From JAFGVL01 sp031553685 (lineage in GTDB: Bacteria; Bacteroidota; Bacteroidia; Bacteroidales; Paludibacteraceae), in assembly GCA_031553685.1 (NCBI GenBank), contig JAVBLE010000034.1, positions 1 through 44,650 of the forward strand: a stretch of 44,650 nucleotides of DNA. Reading direction: 5' to 3'. Positions within the stretch are counted from its first letter, which is position 1, and each line of letters starts with the position of its first letter. Of the stretch, positions 15,461 to 23,427 are shown in pieces. The translations under genes were made by a program, and so were the position numbers. The notes beneath the pieces are model-generated. The model was given only the letters and a program-made list of their open reading frames with translations. It searched no databases and was not told the origin of the DNA.

Positions 15461-15522
15461 TTATCTTTTTTGATAACAAAGATTTATTTTTACTTTTGCA
15501 AGTGCATTATCATATTTGATAA
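15461..15522 (+). promoter_or_regulatory. Rightward promoter flanked by twin operators
   Basis: TTATC-N6-GATAA occurs at 15461-15476 and again at 15507-15522. Between them is a good Bacteroidetes promoter: TTTG at 15469-15472, 18-bp spacer, TACTTTTG at 15491-15498. One palindrome covers the -33 box and the other the start region, the expected arrangement for a repressor such as the adjacent XRE protein. Confidence 0.6.
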
Positions 15523-15676
15523 TAAAAACCACTTTTGAATGATATGAATGAAAAGGATTAAATGGTTTCAGGTCTATTGATAACAAGAAAATAATTTTGT
15601 AAAAACATAATTAAGGGAGTAAGCAGAAAAACCCTATAAAAAAGAGTAAGCAAAAATTTAAAAAACATTATTCGTT

Positions 15677-15736
15677 ATGAGAAAAATTAAATTTATTTCA
15701 GTTGTGATACTAATAATTAAACAATTCAAATTATGA
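15677..15736 (+). CDS. Possible 19-residue leader peptide
   Basis: ATG at 15677 opens a 19-codon frame (MRKIKFISVVILIIKQFKL) whose TGA overlaps the ATG of the next gene as ATGA. The hydrophobic sequence looks like the start of a signal peptide. It could be a translational-coupling leader or the remains of a duplicated signal-peptide start. Evidence is only the frame and the overlap. Confidence 0.25.
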   Translation: MRKIKFISVVILIIKQFKL

Positions 15737-16986
15737 AAAAAACATTACTTTTAATATCAATATTATCTTTTGCTTTTAATGGCATCTCTGCTCAAACATT
15801 TAGTGGAGGAACAGGTACATTATCAGACCCTTACCTTATTTCCTCAAAAACAGACATGGTAGCATTAGCCACTGCTGTAAATGGAGGTAATAAATATTCT
15901 AATAAATATTTTTTACTAACCCAAAACTTAACAGAGATAAGTACCATCATTGGAACGGCTTATTTTGAAAAGCCTTTTTCAGGCATTTTTGATGGTGGAG
16001 GACATACTATAAGAGTAAATATATATACAACAGGAAGAGATGCTGGCATTTTTGGAAATATAGAGCGTGCCACTATTAAGAACTTAGGAGTAGAAGGTTC
16101 TGTATCTGTAGTAAATAGTACAGCTCGAGCTTTTGCTGGTGGTATTTGTGGAGAAGCTACTGGCTCTACTATTTCCAATTGCTACAATACAGCTAATATT
16201 TCAGCAACTCAAACTGGTTCTTTGGATGTAAACAATTCTGCAATAGCTGCAGCTGGTGGTATTTGTGGATCTTTGCAGTCTGGTTCTATTCTTGGAAAAA
16301 TTACTAATTGTTATAGCACAGGTACGGTCTATACAAAATCTGCTTCAAATAGTACTAACTTTGAAAGTAATGCGGGTGGCATTGTGGGACGAACTATTGG
16401 TGCAGAAATTCTTAATTGTATAGTACACAAGGGAAATATAACTGCTTTAAAGAACACTGCTAATAGTGAAACTATTGGAAGAATAACATCAGGTAGATAT
16501 CCTTCTTTATTAACAATTCAAAATTGTTATACGATTTCTACAATAAAATTGAATGGTTCAATAGTAGGTAGTCAAGATGCAAATAATGTGAATGGGAAAG
16601 ATGAGGTAATTTCATCTTTTCAATCTCAGCAATGGATAAAAGAGAATTTAGGTTGGGATTTTGATAATATTTGGGGTATGTCAGCTATTTCATCCATTTA
16701 TGAAGGATTACCTATATTTAGATCTCAAAGTTCAACAACAGGGGCTGAAAATGTAAAAGCCTCATCAGCTAATGTAATCATCTATCCAAACCCAACCAAA
16801 GATATTATATTTATCCAAACAGATGAATTGATAAAAAGGGTAGAGTTATATAATTCAAATGGAATTATGGTTAAATCTCAACAAAGTGGAAAAGAATTAA
16901 ATATATCTCATCTTCCACCAAGCATTTACTTCCTTAGTATTTATGTAAATAACAATACTATCATTAAGAAGATTGTAAAACAATAA
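15733..16986 (+). CDS. T9SS-exported GLUG-like repeat protein (element cargo)
   Basis: 417 aa. Signal peptide 1-20 (ending FNGISAQ). Residues ~25-330 contain a domain opening GGTGTLSDPYLISSKTDM and GLUG-like turns such as GGICGEATGSTISNCYNTAN, GGICGSLQSGSILGKITNCY and GGIVGRTIGAEILNC, typical of right-handed repetitive surface proteins and adhesins. The C-terminal ~75 residues (VIIYPNPTKDIIFIQTDELI ... ISHLPPSIYFLSIYVNNN) form a type A T9SS sorting domain. It should be exported and attached to the cell surface. It sits inside element A, so the mobile element equips its host with a surface protein. A terminator follows at 17007-17047. Confidence 0.85.
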   Translation: MKKTLLLISILSFAFNGISAQTFSGGTGTLSDPYLISSKTDMVALATAVNGGNKYSNKYFLLTQNLTEISTIIGTAYFEKPFSGIFDGGGHTIRVNIYTTGRDAGIFGNIERATIKNLGVEGSVSVVNSTARAFAGGICGEATGSTISNCYNTANISATQTGSLDVNNSAIAAAGGICGSLQSGSILGKITNCYSTGTVYTKSASNSTNFESNAGGIVGRTIGAEILNCIVHKGNITALKNTANSETIGRITSGRYPSLLTIQNCYTISTIKLNGSIVGSQDANNVNGKDEVISSFQSQQWIKENLGWDFDNIWGMSAISSIYEGLPIFRSQSSTTGAENVKASSANVIIYPNPTKDIIFIQTDELIKRVELYNSNGIMVKSQQSGKELNISHLPPSIYFLSIYVNNNTIIKKIVKQ

Positions 16987-17006
16987 TTATCCTTGTAAAA
17001 ATAATA

Positions 17007-17047
17007 AATAATCACCATCACAGAATAGTTTTGGTGGTTATTTTTTT
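17007..17047 (+). terminator. Terminator after the GLUG-like gene
   Basis: ATAATCACCA pairs with TGGTGGTTAT across a 15-nt loop and is followed by a run of T's to 17047. Confidence 0.65.
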
Positions 17048-17196
17048 GATGGAGAGTACCAGAGTACCCTGCGGACGGGAGGTATCCGAATTCGTGTAAA
17101 ATCTTAAAAGTCAAAATCTTAAAAAATGAGTATAACCATTGTAGAAATCAGGTGTTTAAAAATTTTTTGGACCCATTTTGAGTAAATTTATCAAAC
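17048..17196. other. Intergenic stretch with short direct repeats
   Basis: Contains GAGTACC-A-GAGTACC and a tandem AAAATCTTAAAAgtcAAAATCTTAAAA. No gene. Slightly higher GC around 17050-17095 than the element around it, so possibly a small foreign remnant. Confidence 0.3.
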
Positions 17197-18600
17197 TCAA
17201 TTTATTTCAAAAAATCTCTTTTTATATTTCTGAACTGTTTTGTCAGACAAGCCTGTAAGTTTCATTAGATCCCTAATAGAAGCTGTTGGATTCTCACAAA
17301 TGGCTATACAAAAATTTTCAAATTTCTTTTGATTGTCTGTGGATAGTTGATTTTCTTTTAGTGCCTTTCTGATGGTATTAGGTGAATAGGATAAATCTTG
17401 GGCATTTTCTGCTATGGATTTATTGAGGTCATAGCAACTAAAAATATCCTCATTTCTTTTTTCTCTTCTTGCAACTCCCAATGCCTTTATTTTTTCTTTT
17501 TTGGGTAGAAACCTATATTCAGGATTTATGATATATTTTCTTTTTCCCAATTCTGTGAAGTTACTTACATCTGTATTGTAAGCACTTTCTGCTATTTTGC
17601 ACACATCTACCAAACTAAAATTCTCACCCTTCTCAGTCCTAAAAGTATAAATCCAATAAAGATTTTTAGCCAAATCATTTAAGGTAATATCAGGTTGAAT
17701 GTTTTTAGTGATTAATCCCATTGTATATAATGTGTTATTTCTGCTACCAATAGGGATTTTCTTATATTTATCATCAGTCACAGAATAAAGAAATTTTATT
17801 TCATAAATATCTTGATTTCCAACATAACTGTAAATGTCATTATCATTTAATATTACATTATTTTTATTTGAAAATATTGGTTGATAATTAGTTATATCTG
17901 TATTTCTTAATTCATTTATTAATTGATGTGTTGTTGTAGTATTATTTTCATTTACAGTATATGTTTTTTCCTTAGCTGCGCTAATACTATAATTGAACTT
18001 TTTACTACAATTGTTTATGTTTATATAATAGTTTAAATGATTATTATTTGTATAGTTATCAAAAAAATCTTTATTAAAAATATTATCTGATGATTTTACA
18101 ATACAATTTTGATTACTACCAAACATAGTTTGTGCAACATTAAAACATTTATTATCAATAATATTCAAAAAATCTTTATCTAAATCATTTATTAGAGAAT
18201 TTAAAACGACATTCAAATAATATTTATAATTTTCATTAGTATTTATAGAAAAATCAATCAAATAAATTAATCTAAATCTATAATCATCTATTTTATTACT
18301 AATGGTAGTATAACCAATACTTGGTTTACAATTTAACTGATCCCAAACAGCTTCTAATGAGGTGTGACTATGGTCAAAATCAACCCAAACAAAATTGGTT
18401 TGGTCAAAATTAGCAATGGTTTTTTCTTTACAACCATACTCACCAAAAACACCCATACTATGAGTAAAGGAATAACCATTTTGAATAGAATAGACAAATT
18501 CTTCTTTATCAATTTCTTTTGTTTTATACCTAACTTTCATAAAATCAGGTTTTGTTTCATAGTTTTTTACTGATACACCTAATTTAATTTTTTCATTCAT
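17197..18600 (-). CDS. Primase-like (AEP) replication protein with C-terminal HTH
   Basis: 467 aa from the ATG at 18600 (MNEKIKLGV). An open frame extends to 18747, but that extension would translate a terminator hairpin, so the shorter start is chosen. Residues ~65-120 carry a two-metal-type motif NFVWVDFDHSHTS (Asp74/Asp76) and YRFRLIYLIDF, resembling the catalytic core of archaeo-eukaryotic primase-type proteins on plasmids and phages. Residues ~280-360 (IPIGSRNNTLYTMGLI ... WIYTFRTEKGENFS) resemble PriCT helical domains. The C-terminus has a helix-turn-helix (SIRDLMKLTGLSDKTVQKYK). It likely initiates or primes replication of the excised element. Family assignment is moderate because no search was possible. 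Confidence 0.6.
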   Translation of the reverse strand: MNEKIKLGVSVKNYETKPDFMKVRYKTKEIDKEEFVYSIQNGYSFTHSMGVFGEYGCKEKTIANFDQTNFVWVDFDHSHTSLEAVWDQLNCKPSIGYTTISNKIDDYRFRLIYLIDFSINTNENYKYYLNVVLNSLINDLDKDFLNIIDNKCFNVAQTMFGSNQNCIVKSSDNIFNKDFFDNYTNNNHLNYYININNCSKKFNYSISAAKEKTYTVNENNTTTTHQLINELRNTDITNYQPIFSNKNNVILNDNDIYSYVGNQDIYEIKFLYSVTDDKYKKIPIGSRNNTLYTMGLITKNIQPDITLNDLAKNLYWIYTFRTEKGENFSLVDVCKIAESAYNTDVSNFTELGKRKYIINPEYRFLPKKEKIKALGVARREKRNEDIFSCYDLNKSIAENAQDLSYSPNTIRKALKENQLSTDNQKKFENFCIAICENPTASIRDLMKLTGLSDKTVQKYKKRFFEIN

Positions 18601-18710
18601 AACTTTTTCTATAAATAGTATAGTTATGAAATCAACATGTAAATAAGGGGGGTATATTTTGATGATTTTTTGTGTTTCTAGGCAAGCATAATTCCAACTT
18701 TTACAAACAG

Positions 18711-18734
18711 AAAAGCCCCTAAAATGGGGCTTAA
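18711..18734 (-). terminator. Terminator of the 95-aa XRE gene
   Basis: AAGCCCC (18713-18719) pairs with GGGGCTT (18726-18732). On the minus strand the stem is followed by TTTTC. It separates the leftward XRE gene from the primase-like gene. Confidence 0.7.
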
Positions 18735-18779
18735 ATGCAAGAAACAACGGTTGTATATGTGAATTAGATTATTTCTAAA

Positions 18780-19067
18780 TTATTTTTCAATTTGAGAAAT
18801 AAAATCTTTTAAATCATTCAGACTACTGACTTTTGTTATTTTGTTGTTGTATTCAATGTAACCACTAACATTATTCTTTTCTTCTTTCCTGTGAAACAAT
18901 TCTACCACCTCCACATTTAAAGCATTAGCCAATTTCACCAATGTATCTAGTTGTGGATTCCCATGTATGGTTCTTGTTAAACTTTCAGGGGTAATACCCA
19001 TTTCTTTGGCAATCTCTTTTAATTGCTTACCCTTTTGTTTAGCAATTTCTTTGACTTTTAGTTCCAT
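18780..19067 (-). CDS. XRE-family regulator with short C-terminal tail domain
   Basis: 95 aa. Residues 1-60 are an XRE helix-turn-helix (VKEIAKQKGKQLKEIAKEMG, TPESLTRTIHGNPQLDTLVK). Residues ~66-95 (VSGYIEYNNKITKVSSLNDL) form a small extra segment. The same two-part layout is found in the 94-aa protein at 36419-36703 in the second accessory block. It is divergent from the DUF2693-recombinase genes, and the space between them holds AATTGATATTA-type repeats that may be its operators. A TATTTTTG on the minus strand at 19091-19084 is a probable -7 box. Confidence 0.85.
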   Translation of the reverse strand: MELKVKEIAKQKGKQLKEIAKEMGITPESLTRTIHGNPQLDTLVKLANALNVEVVELFHRKEEKNNVSGYIEYNNKITKVSSLNDLKDFISQIEK

Positions 19068-19129
19068 GTTATTTTATTTTTTACAAAAATAGAAAATAAA
19101 TCATTTAAACATCAATTTATTTCAATATA

Positions 19130-19205
19130 ATTGAAATATAATATCAATTATGCTTGCTTTGAATTGATATTATATGTATCTTTGTTGTATAGATAATTGA
19201 TATTA
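19130..19205 (+). promoter_or_regulatory. Divergent control region with AATTGATATTA repeats
   Basis: TAATATCAATT near 19139-19149, AATTGATATTA near 19162-19172 and AATTGATATTAA near 19195-19206 are one motif in both orientations. The rightward -7 box TATCTTTG (19177-19184), with TTG at 19154-19156 20 bp upstream, sits among them. The arrangement suggests repression by the adjacent XRE protein. Confidence 0.5.
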
Positions 19206-19227
19206 AAAATACAAAAATAGATTTATT

Positions 19228-19557
19228 ATGAAAACCACAATCAACCAATTAGAAATTTTAAATAGAAGTGTTACAATGGTAAAAAAGGGAATGAATTTAC
19301 AAGATTCATTAAGTACTTCTTCATTGATAGAGTTATTACAAATAAAACTGATGAATGGCTGTGCAAAATTTATATTTAAAAAGAAAAATGGTGAATTGAG
19401 AATTGCCAATGGAACTTTACTTGAAAAAGTGGTTATGAATAATACCAATGGTTATGGTACACCAAGAAAGATTTATAATTGTCAAGCTTACTATGATGTG
19501 GAAGAACAGGCTTGGAGGTCTTTCAAATATGAAAATTTAATTGCCATTTTAGATTAA
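19228..19557 (+). CDS. DUF2693-type small protein
   Basis: 109 aa. The second half reads RIANGTLLEKVV, NGYGTPRKIYNCQAYYDVEE and QAWRSFKYENLIAI, the pattern I associate with the DUF2693 (SH3-like barrel) proteins common on Bacteroidetes mobile elements. No catalytic residues are evident. It lies 68 bp upstream of the serine recombinase on the same strand, behind the XRE-controlled promoter, so it may be an accessory of excision or element regulation. Confidence 0.65.
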   Translation: MKTTINQLEILNRSVTMVKKGMNLQDSLSTSSLIELLQIKLMNGCAKFIFKKKNGELRIANGTLLEKVVMNNTNGYGTPRKIYNCQAYYDVEEQAWRSFKYENLIAILD

Positions 19558-19625
19558 AACAAAACCAACTTACAAATGCTGAATGTTCGTTTAGTATTTG
19601 TAAGTTCCCTTAATAAACCATCAAA

Positions 19626-20297
19626 ATGAAAACCTATATAGCTTATTTAAGACAATCTACATCCAAACAAGAACAAAGTGGCTTGGGTGTTGAGGCTCAA
19701 AGAGAGATTATTAAAAATCATCTCAAAGGTGGTGTAATTATTAGTGAGTTTGTTGAAACTGAAACAGGTAAGAGAAATGATAGACCTAAGTTGATGGAAG
19801 CGTTAGACAAATGTAGGAAAACTAATTCTGTATTAGTATGTGCAAAACTAGATAGATTGTCTCGTAATGTGGCATTTACAAGTAGGTTATTAGAAAGTGA
19901 TGTTGAAATATTGTTTTGTGATTTTCCTGAGGCAAACAAACTTGTTTTACACATTATCAGTTCTATTGCTGAATATGAAGCTAATCTAATCTCAACAAGA
20001 ACAAAACAGTCATTACAGGCTAAAAAACTAAGGGGTTATAAACTTGGAAAACCTGAAAATTTGATGAACAAGCATCATGAAGCTATTCAAAATAGCAATA
20101 AAACCAATTCACAAAAAGCTATTAATAATGTCAACAATAAAAGAGCTTCTGCATTAATTCAATTGATGGTAAATGATAACAAAAGTTTTGCTGAAATTAC
20201 AAAAGCACTTAATGAACAAGGGTTTAAAACAAGTAGGGGCTGTGATTTTCAGATTATTCAGGTGCAACGGATTCATAAGAGGTACTGTTCTGCATAA
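19626..20297 (+). CDS. Serine recombinase (resolvase/invertase type)
   Basis: 223 aa. The N-terminal catalytic domain starts MKTYIAYLRQSTSKQEQSG (Ser11 nucleophile) and continues with KLDRLSRNVAFTSRLLES and SSIAEYEANLISTRTKQSLQ. The C-terminus (~165-223, SFAEITKALNEQGFKTSRG) is a resolvase-type helix-turn-helix. It is the second recombinase on element A. Possible roles are multimer resolution of the excised circle or inversion of a segment; no inverted target pair was identified. Confidence 0.88.
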   Translation: MKTYIAYLRQSTSKQEQSGLGVEAQREIIKNHLKGGVIISEFVETETGKRNDRPKLMEALDKCRKTNSVLVCAKLDRLSRNVAFTSRLLESDVEILFCDFPEANKLVLHIISSIAEYEANLISTRTKQSLQAKKLRGYKLGKPENLMNKHHEAIQNSNKTNSQKAINNVNNKRASALIQLMVNDNKSFAEITKALNEQGFKTSRGCDFQIIQVQRIHKRYCSA

Positions 20298-20317
20298 GAT
20301 ATAATCAAAAATAAGTG

Positions 20318-20348
20318 AGTAGTCAAAATGGCTACCCTAATTTTTTTA
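20318..20348 (+). terminator. Terminator after the serine recombinase
   Basis: GTAG-TCAAAATGG-CTAC followed by CCTAATTTTTTT. The short stem and T-run suggest a weak terminator. The same sequence pattern recurs at the other end of the following three-gene cassette (23339-23362). Confidence 0.5.
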
Positions 20349-20441
20349 AAAGAGTTATTTGGGAGTAATTTTTGATATAGTTTTTAGATTTTTGCATGAC
20401 AAGATTATTGTTAATCTTTTAAATGATAAGGATACTATGAT

Positions 20442-20471
20442 TTTGTATGTCCATTGTTTTTTTTACTTTTG
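20442..20471 (+). promoter_or_regulatory. Promoter of the sce7726-sce7725-RES operon
   Basis: TTTG at 20442-20445, an 18-bp spacer and TACTTTTG at 20464-20471 match the Bacteroidetes consensus fully. The start point would be near 20478 and the ATG is at 20495. No operator-like palindrome overlaps it, so expression may be constitutive. Confidence 0.65.
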
Positions 20472-20494
20472 TGTAATGAATCATAAAGGGTTAT

Positions 20495-21355
20495 ATGAAA
20501 AAATATAAAAATATTGACCAATTAAGGAGCTATTCTACTATTTTTTCAGGAACATCATTTCTTCAGCTCATTAATCAAAATGACTATACTTTTATTGATA
20601 AAAAGATAGAACGCTTTGATCATAAATTTATTGGTAAAAGTTATCTTAGTTATATCAAGTATATTTACAAAGTCCTATCTCAGAATTACAGGTGTGAATA
20701 TGTCTATAAAAATCTCATCATAAATGAGTTGTTGATTGAAAGATATAAATTGCAAAACACCATTGCCATCAATGAATTTAAAGTGGGAAGTTCTATTGCA
20801 GATATTGCAATGTTTAATGGGAATAGTAAGGCATTTGAAATCAAAACAGAATTGGATTCATCTAAAAGGTTAAACTCTCAATTAGATGATTACAAAAAAC
20901 TATTTAATGAATGTTACATTGTAACACATGAATCTTTGGTTGAAAAGTATCTACAAACGGATGAAGAAATAGGTGTTTTAGCCTTATACCAAAATAATAA
21001 TCAAATTTCATTAGAAGAAATAAGAAAGCCACAACAGAATAGTAATATTAGCCCTGATACATTGATGCGATGTTTAAGGACAAATGAATACAAAGCCATA
21101 ATAAAAAAACATTATGGATGTATCCCTAATGTAAATAGCTTTCAAATGTTTGACAATTGTCATTCATTGCTAAAAGAAATTCCCCAAGCAGCTTTACAGA
21201 AGTTATTTTTAGAAACAATAAAAACAAGATTGGTTGATAAATCTATTTTGTCTTCTTGTCAGAAAGAATTAAAACAGATATGTTTAAGTTTAGGTTTAAA
21301 TTCTAATACATATCCAATATTAAATGATAGGTTAAATCAACAAATCCAATTTTAA
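20495..21355 (+). CDS. sce7726-family protein, nuclease-like
   Basis: 286 aa. The middle reads AINEFKVGSSIADIAMFNGN, SKAFEIKTELDSSKRLNSQL, DDYKKLFNECYIVTHESLVE, matching the conserved core of sce7726-family proteins as I remember it. Asp103, Glu115 and Lys117 (D-x11-E-x-K, EIKTEL) with the beta-strand pattern around them look like a PD-(D/E)xK nuclease active site. The N-terminus (1-90) is helical; the C-terminus (~170-286) is variable. First gene of a three-gene operon with 5-bp gaps. A DNA-cleaving effector in a defence cassette is an inference. Confidence 0.75.
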   Translation: MKKYKNIDQLRSYSTIFSGTSFLQLINQNDYTFIDKKIERFDHKFIGKSYLSYIKYIYKVLSQNYRCEYVYKNLIINELLIERYKLQNTIAINEFKVGSSIADIAMFNGNSKAFEIKTELDSSKRLNSQLDDYKKLFNECYIVTHESLVEKYLQTDEEIGVLALYQNNNQISLEEIRKPQQNSNISPDTLMRCLRTNEYKAIIKKHYGCIPNVNSFQMFDNCHSLLKEIPQAALQKLFLETIKTRLVDKSILSSCQKELKQICLSLGLNSNTYPILNDRLNQQIQF

Positions 21356-21360
21356 CACTT

Positions 21361-22293
21361 ATGTATTATCCATATTTAAGAGCTAAACAGTTTGAATTAT
21401 TAGCGGTTCGGGAGTTTGCAAATGAAGAAGGTGCAAAAAAAGTACACCCTATTATTGAACCTGTAAAGAAGACTTTTAACAGTTTAAATAGAGCCTTAGG
21501 AATATTAGTATCCAACAATCTTTCATTCTCAATAATAATGAATCCACAAGTTGGTGACATTATTGGTAATACAAATTTTATTTCTGAAAATATACCTTCT
21601 GAAATAAAGGATAGTGAATATTTCTGTCCTGCTTTCATTATTCATGCTAAGACAGATTATTTATCACTAATAGATTTTATAGAAAAAGAAAAATTTCAGA
21701 ATGTATTATTAATACTTAGTGTTATAAAGGATATTGAAGACCCTAATTTTATAAAACTGTGTGAACTCCAAAATGTAAAAACTTTTCTTTTTGAAAAAGA
21801 AGATAGGACGCTGAAAAGAAAATTACACGGAAAAAGAGCAATATTACTCAAAGATAATTTTAATACTCAAAAGCGAAATTCTGATTATATTAATCAGGAT
21901 GATGAACTTTTTACAGAGGAACATGCCTTTTATACTGAAGATGGTTATTTTGGTTTTTCTGATTACACCACAATAGGAAAAGATTTTATTGATGGGGGGA
22001 GACTTCCTTATGCAATAGCAATTCATCTAACCTATAAAAAAAATAACACACAAGTTTGGGTAAAGCATTTTGTTTCAGACACAAATGATGACAATTCAAA
22101 TATTCAAGGTAAATTTGGAGAAGCTGCTGAAAAGGCTGTGAAATTTATTGATGAAAAAGGTATGAGTTACCTTGCATGTGCAGAACTTCGTGGATATTAC
22201 AATGAGGGTGCATATCCAGGTTTAGGAATGATAAAAAAGATTTCCATAAAAAATCATTTGGAATTAATAAATGACCTACTTACACAAGATTAA
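21361..22293 (+). CDS. sce7725-family (beta-protein-like) protein
   Basis: 310 aa. Opens MYYPYLRAKQFELLAVREFA and EGAKKVHPIIEPVKKTFNSL, the signature start of sce7725-family proteins and similar to phage-related beta-family proteins. Other notable stretches are FIIHAKTDYLSLIDFIEKEK and GKFGEAAEKAVKFIDEKGMS, and the ending GYYNEGAYPGLGMIKKISIK. No catalytic motif is recognised. It starts 5 bp after the sce7726-like gene and ends 5 bp before the RES gene, so it is translated as the middle member of the operon and may act as a specificity or sensor subunit. That role is inferred from context. Confidence 0.75.
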   Translation: MYYPYLRAKQFELLAVREFANEEGAKKVHPIIEPVKKTFNSLNRALGILVSNNLSFSIIMNPQVGDIIGNTNFISENIPSEIKDSEYFCPAFIIHAKTDYLSLIDFIEKEKFQNVLLILSVIKDIEDPNFIKLCELQNVKTFLFEKEDRTLKRKLHGKRAILLKDNFNTQKRNSDYINQDDELFTEEHAFYTEDGYFGFSDYTTIGKDFIDGGRLPYAIAIHLTYKKNNTQVWVKHFVSDTNDDNSNIQGKFGEAAEKAVKFIDEKGMSYLACAELRGYYNEGAYPGLGMIKKISIKNHLELINDLLTQD

Positions 22294-22298
22294 AAGGA

Positions 22299-23303
22299 AT
22301 GAAACTTTGTGCTAATTGCTTTAATGATGTGGAAGTTAAACAATTCATTAATACCAATTCTACTGAAGCTGGTAAGTGTGAATGTTGTTTAAGTGATTCT
22401 AAGCTAATTGATTTTGAAGAACTTGCTGACTTTTTTGCATCTCTTTTCTCAATCTATACCCCTAATGATGATGGAATCTCTTTACGAGATATAATTCAAA
22501 AAGATTGGGAACTTTTTTCTTGTTCTAATGATCAGATAGATAAGCTCCTTGATTCAATTTTGCCTATATTATCATATTCATATACTGCTAATGCAAAAGT
22601 TGCATACATTGATGAAATAAGAGAGTGTATTGATTATTGGGTTGTGACAAAAGAAGAACTAAAATCAAAAAAGCGTTTTTTTTCAGATATTGAAGAATAT
22701 GGATGGGATACATTACTTGATGTTTATTCAATCATTGACAAACAGACTCCATTGTACAGAGCAAGGATTCATAATAATGGGATAGACTCCAAACCATACA
22801 AACTTACTGAAATGGGATGCCCGTCAGTTCAAGTATCAGAAGGAAGGGCAAACCCAAAGGGGATCAAGTATCTTTATTTATCAAAAGATATTGAAACAAC
22901 TTTTTATGAAACAAGAGCCTTATATTTGGATTATATATCTGTTGGAACTTTTCATATAAAGGATGAAACATCTTTACAAATCACAGATTTTACCAAAAAG
23001 CTAAGTCCATTTAATAACACAACAAACATTATTGAGTTCACAAAAGGGAAGCTGTTTAGAGATGTTGTTGGGAAAGATTTATCTAAACCTATTCATAGAT
23101 TTGATTCTGAATTAGAGTATGTTCCAACTCAGTTTATTTGTGAGTTTATTCGTCTTTTTTGCAACTCAAATGGTGTTCAATTTTATAGTTCTCTAAAAAA
23201 TAATGGAATTAATTTGGTGTTGTTTGATGAAGAACAGATAGAATGTAATTCAGTTCAATTATATCAAGTCAAGAAAGTTGAAATAGAAGCGGAAATTTCA
23301 TAA
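22299..23303 (+). CDS. HEPN/RES-NTD1 and RES-domain protein
   Basis: 334 aa. The N-terminus has a zinc-type pair, CANC (4-7) and CECC (27-30), then a helical segment (about 38-130) like the N-terminal domain found on some RES proteins (HEPN/RES-NTD1). The RES domain follows: LYRARIHNNG (152-161, Arg154), SEGRANPKGIKYLYLSKDIE (180-199) and TTFYETRA (200-207, Glu204). RES toxins degrade NAD+ by phosphorolysis or hydrolysis using an Arg/Glu pair in this arrangement. As last gene of the sce7726-sce7725 operon it is a plausible abortive-infection effector. No dedicated small antitoxin gene is adjacent, so control must come from the partners or from the fused N-terminus. Confidence 0.8.
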   Translation: MKLCANCFNDVEVKQFINTNSTEAGKCECCLSDSKLIDFEELADFFASLFSIYTPNDDGISLRDIIQKDWELFSCSNDQIDKLLDSILPILSYSYTANAKVAYIDEIRECIDYWVVTKEELKSKKRFFSDIEEYGWDTLLDVYSIIDKQTPLYRARIHNNGIDSKPYKLTEMGCPSVQVSEGRANPKGIKYLYLSKDIETTFYETRALYLDYISVGTFHIKDETSLQITDFTKKLSPFNNTTNIIEFTKGKLFRDVVGKDLSKPIHRFDSELEYVPTQFICEFIRLFCNSNGVQFYSSLKNNGINLVLFDEEQIECNSVQLYQVKKVEIEAEIS

Positions 23304-23338
23304 TTATATTTTCCCAAATCAGAAATGGTAAAAGCTCA

Positions 23339-23363
23339 AGGTAGTCAAAAGGCTACCTTTATT
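23339..23363 (+). terminator. Terminator after the RES gene
   Basis: AGGTAG at 23339-23344 pairs with CTACCT at 23353-23358 across TCAAAAGG, then TTATTATT. The sequence resembles the hairpin at 20318-20335 upstream of the cassette. Confidence 0.65.
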
Positions 23364-23427
23364 ATTACCATAATCCTAATTTAATTTTAAAATACATTTT
23401 GATATACCTTAGTATCAATTATTATTT

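Noticed and set aside
18601..18747. 49-residue N-terminal extension of the primase-like protein
   Set aside because: It would be translated from the AAGCCCC...GGGGCTT terminator of the neighbouring gene and has no resemblance to the family; the ATG at 18600 is better.
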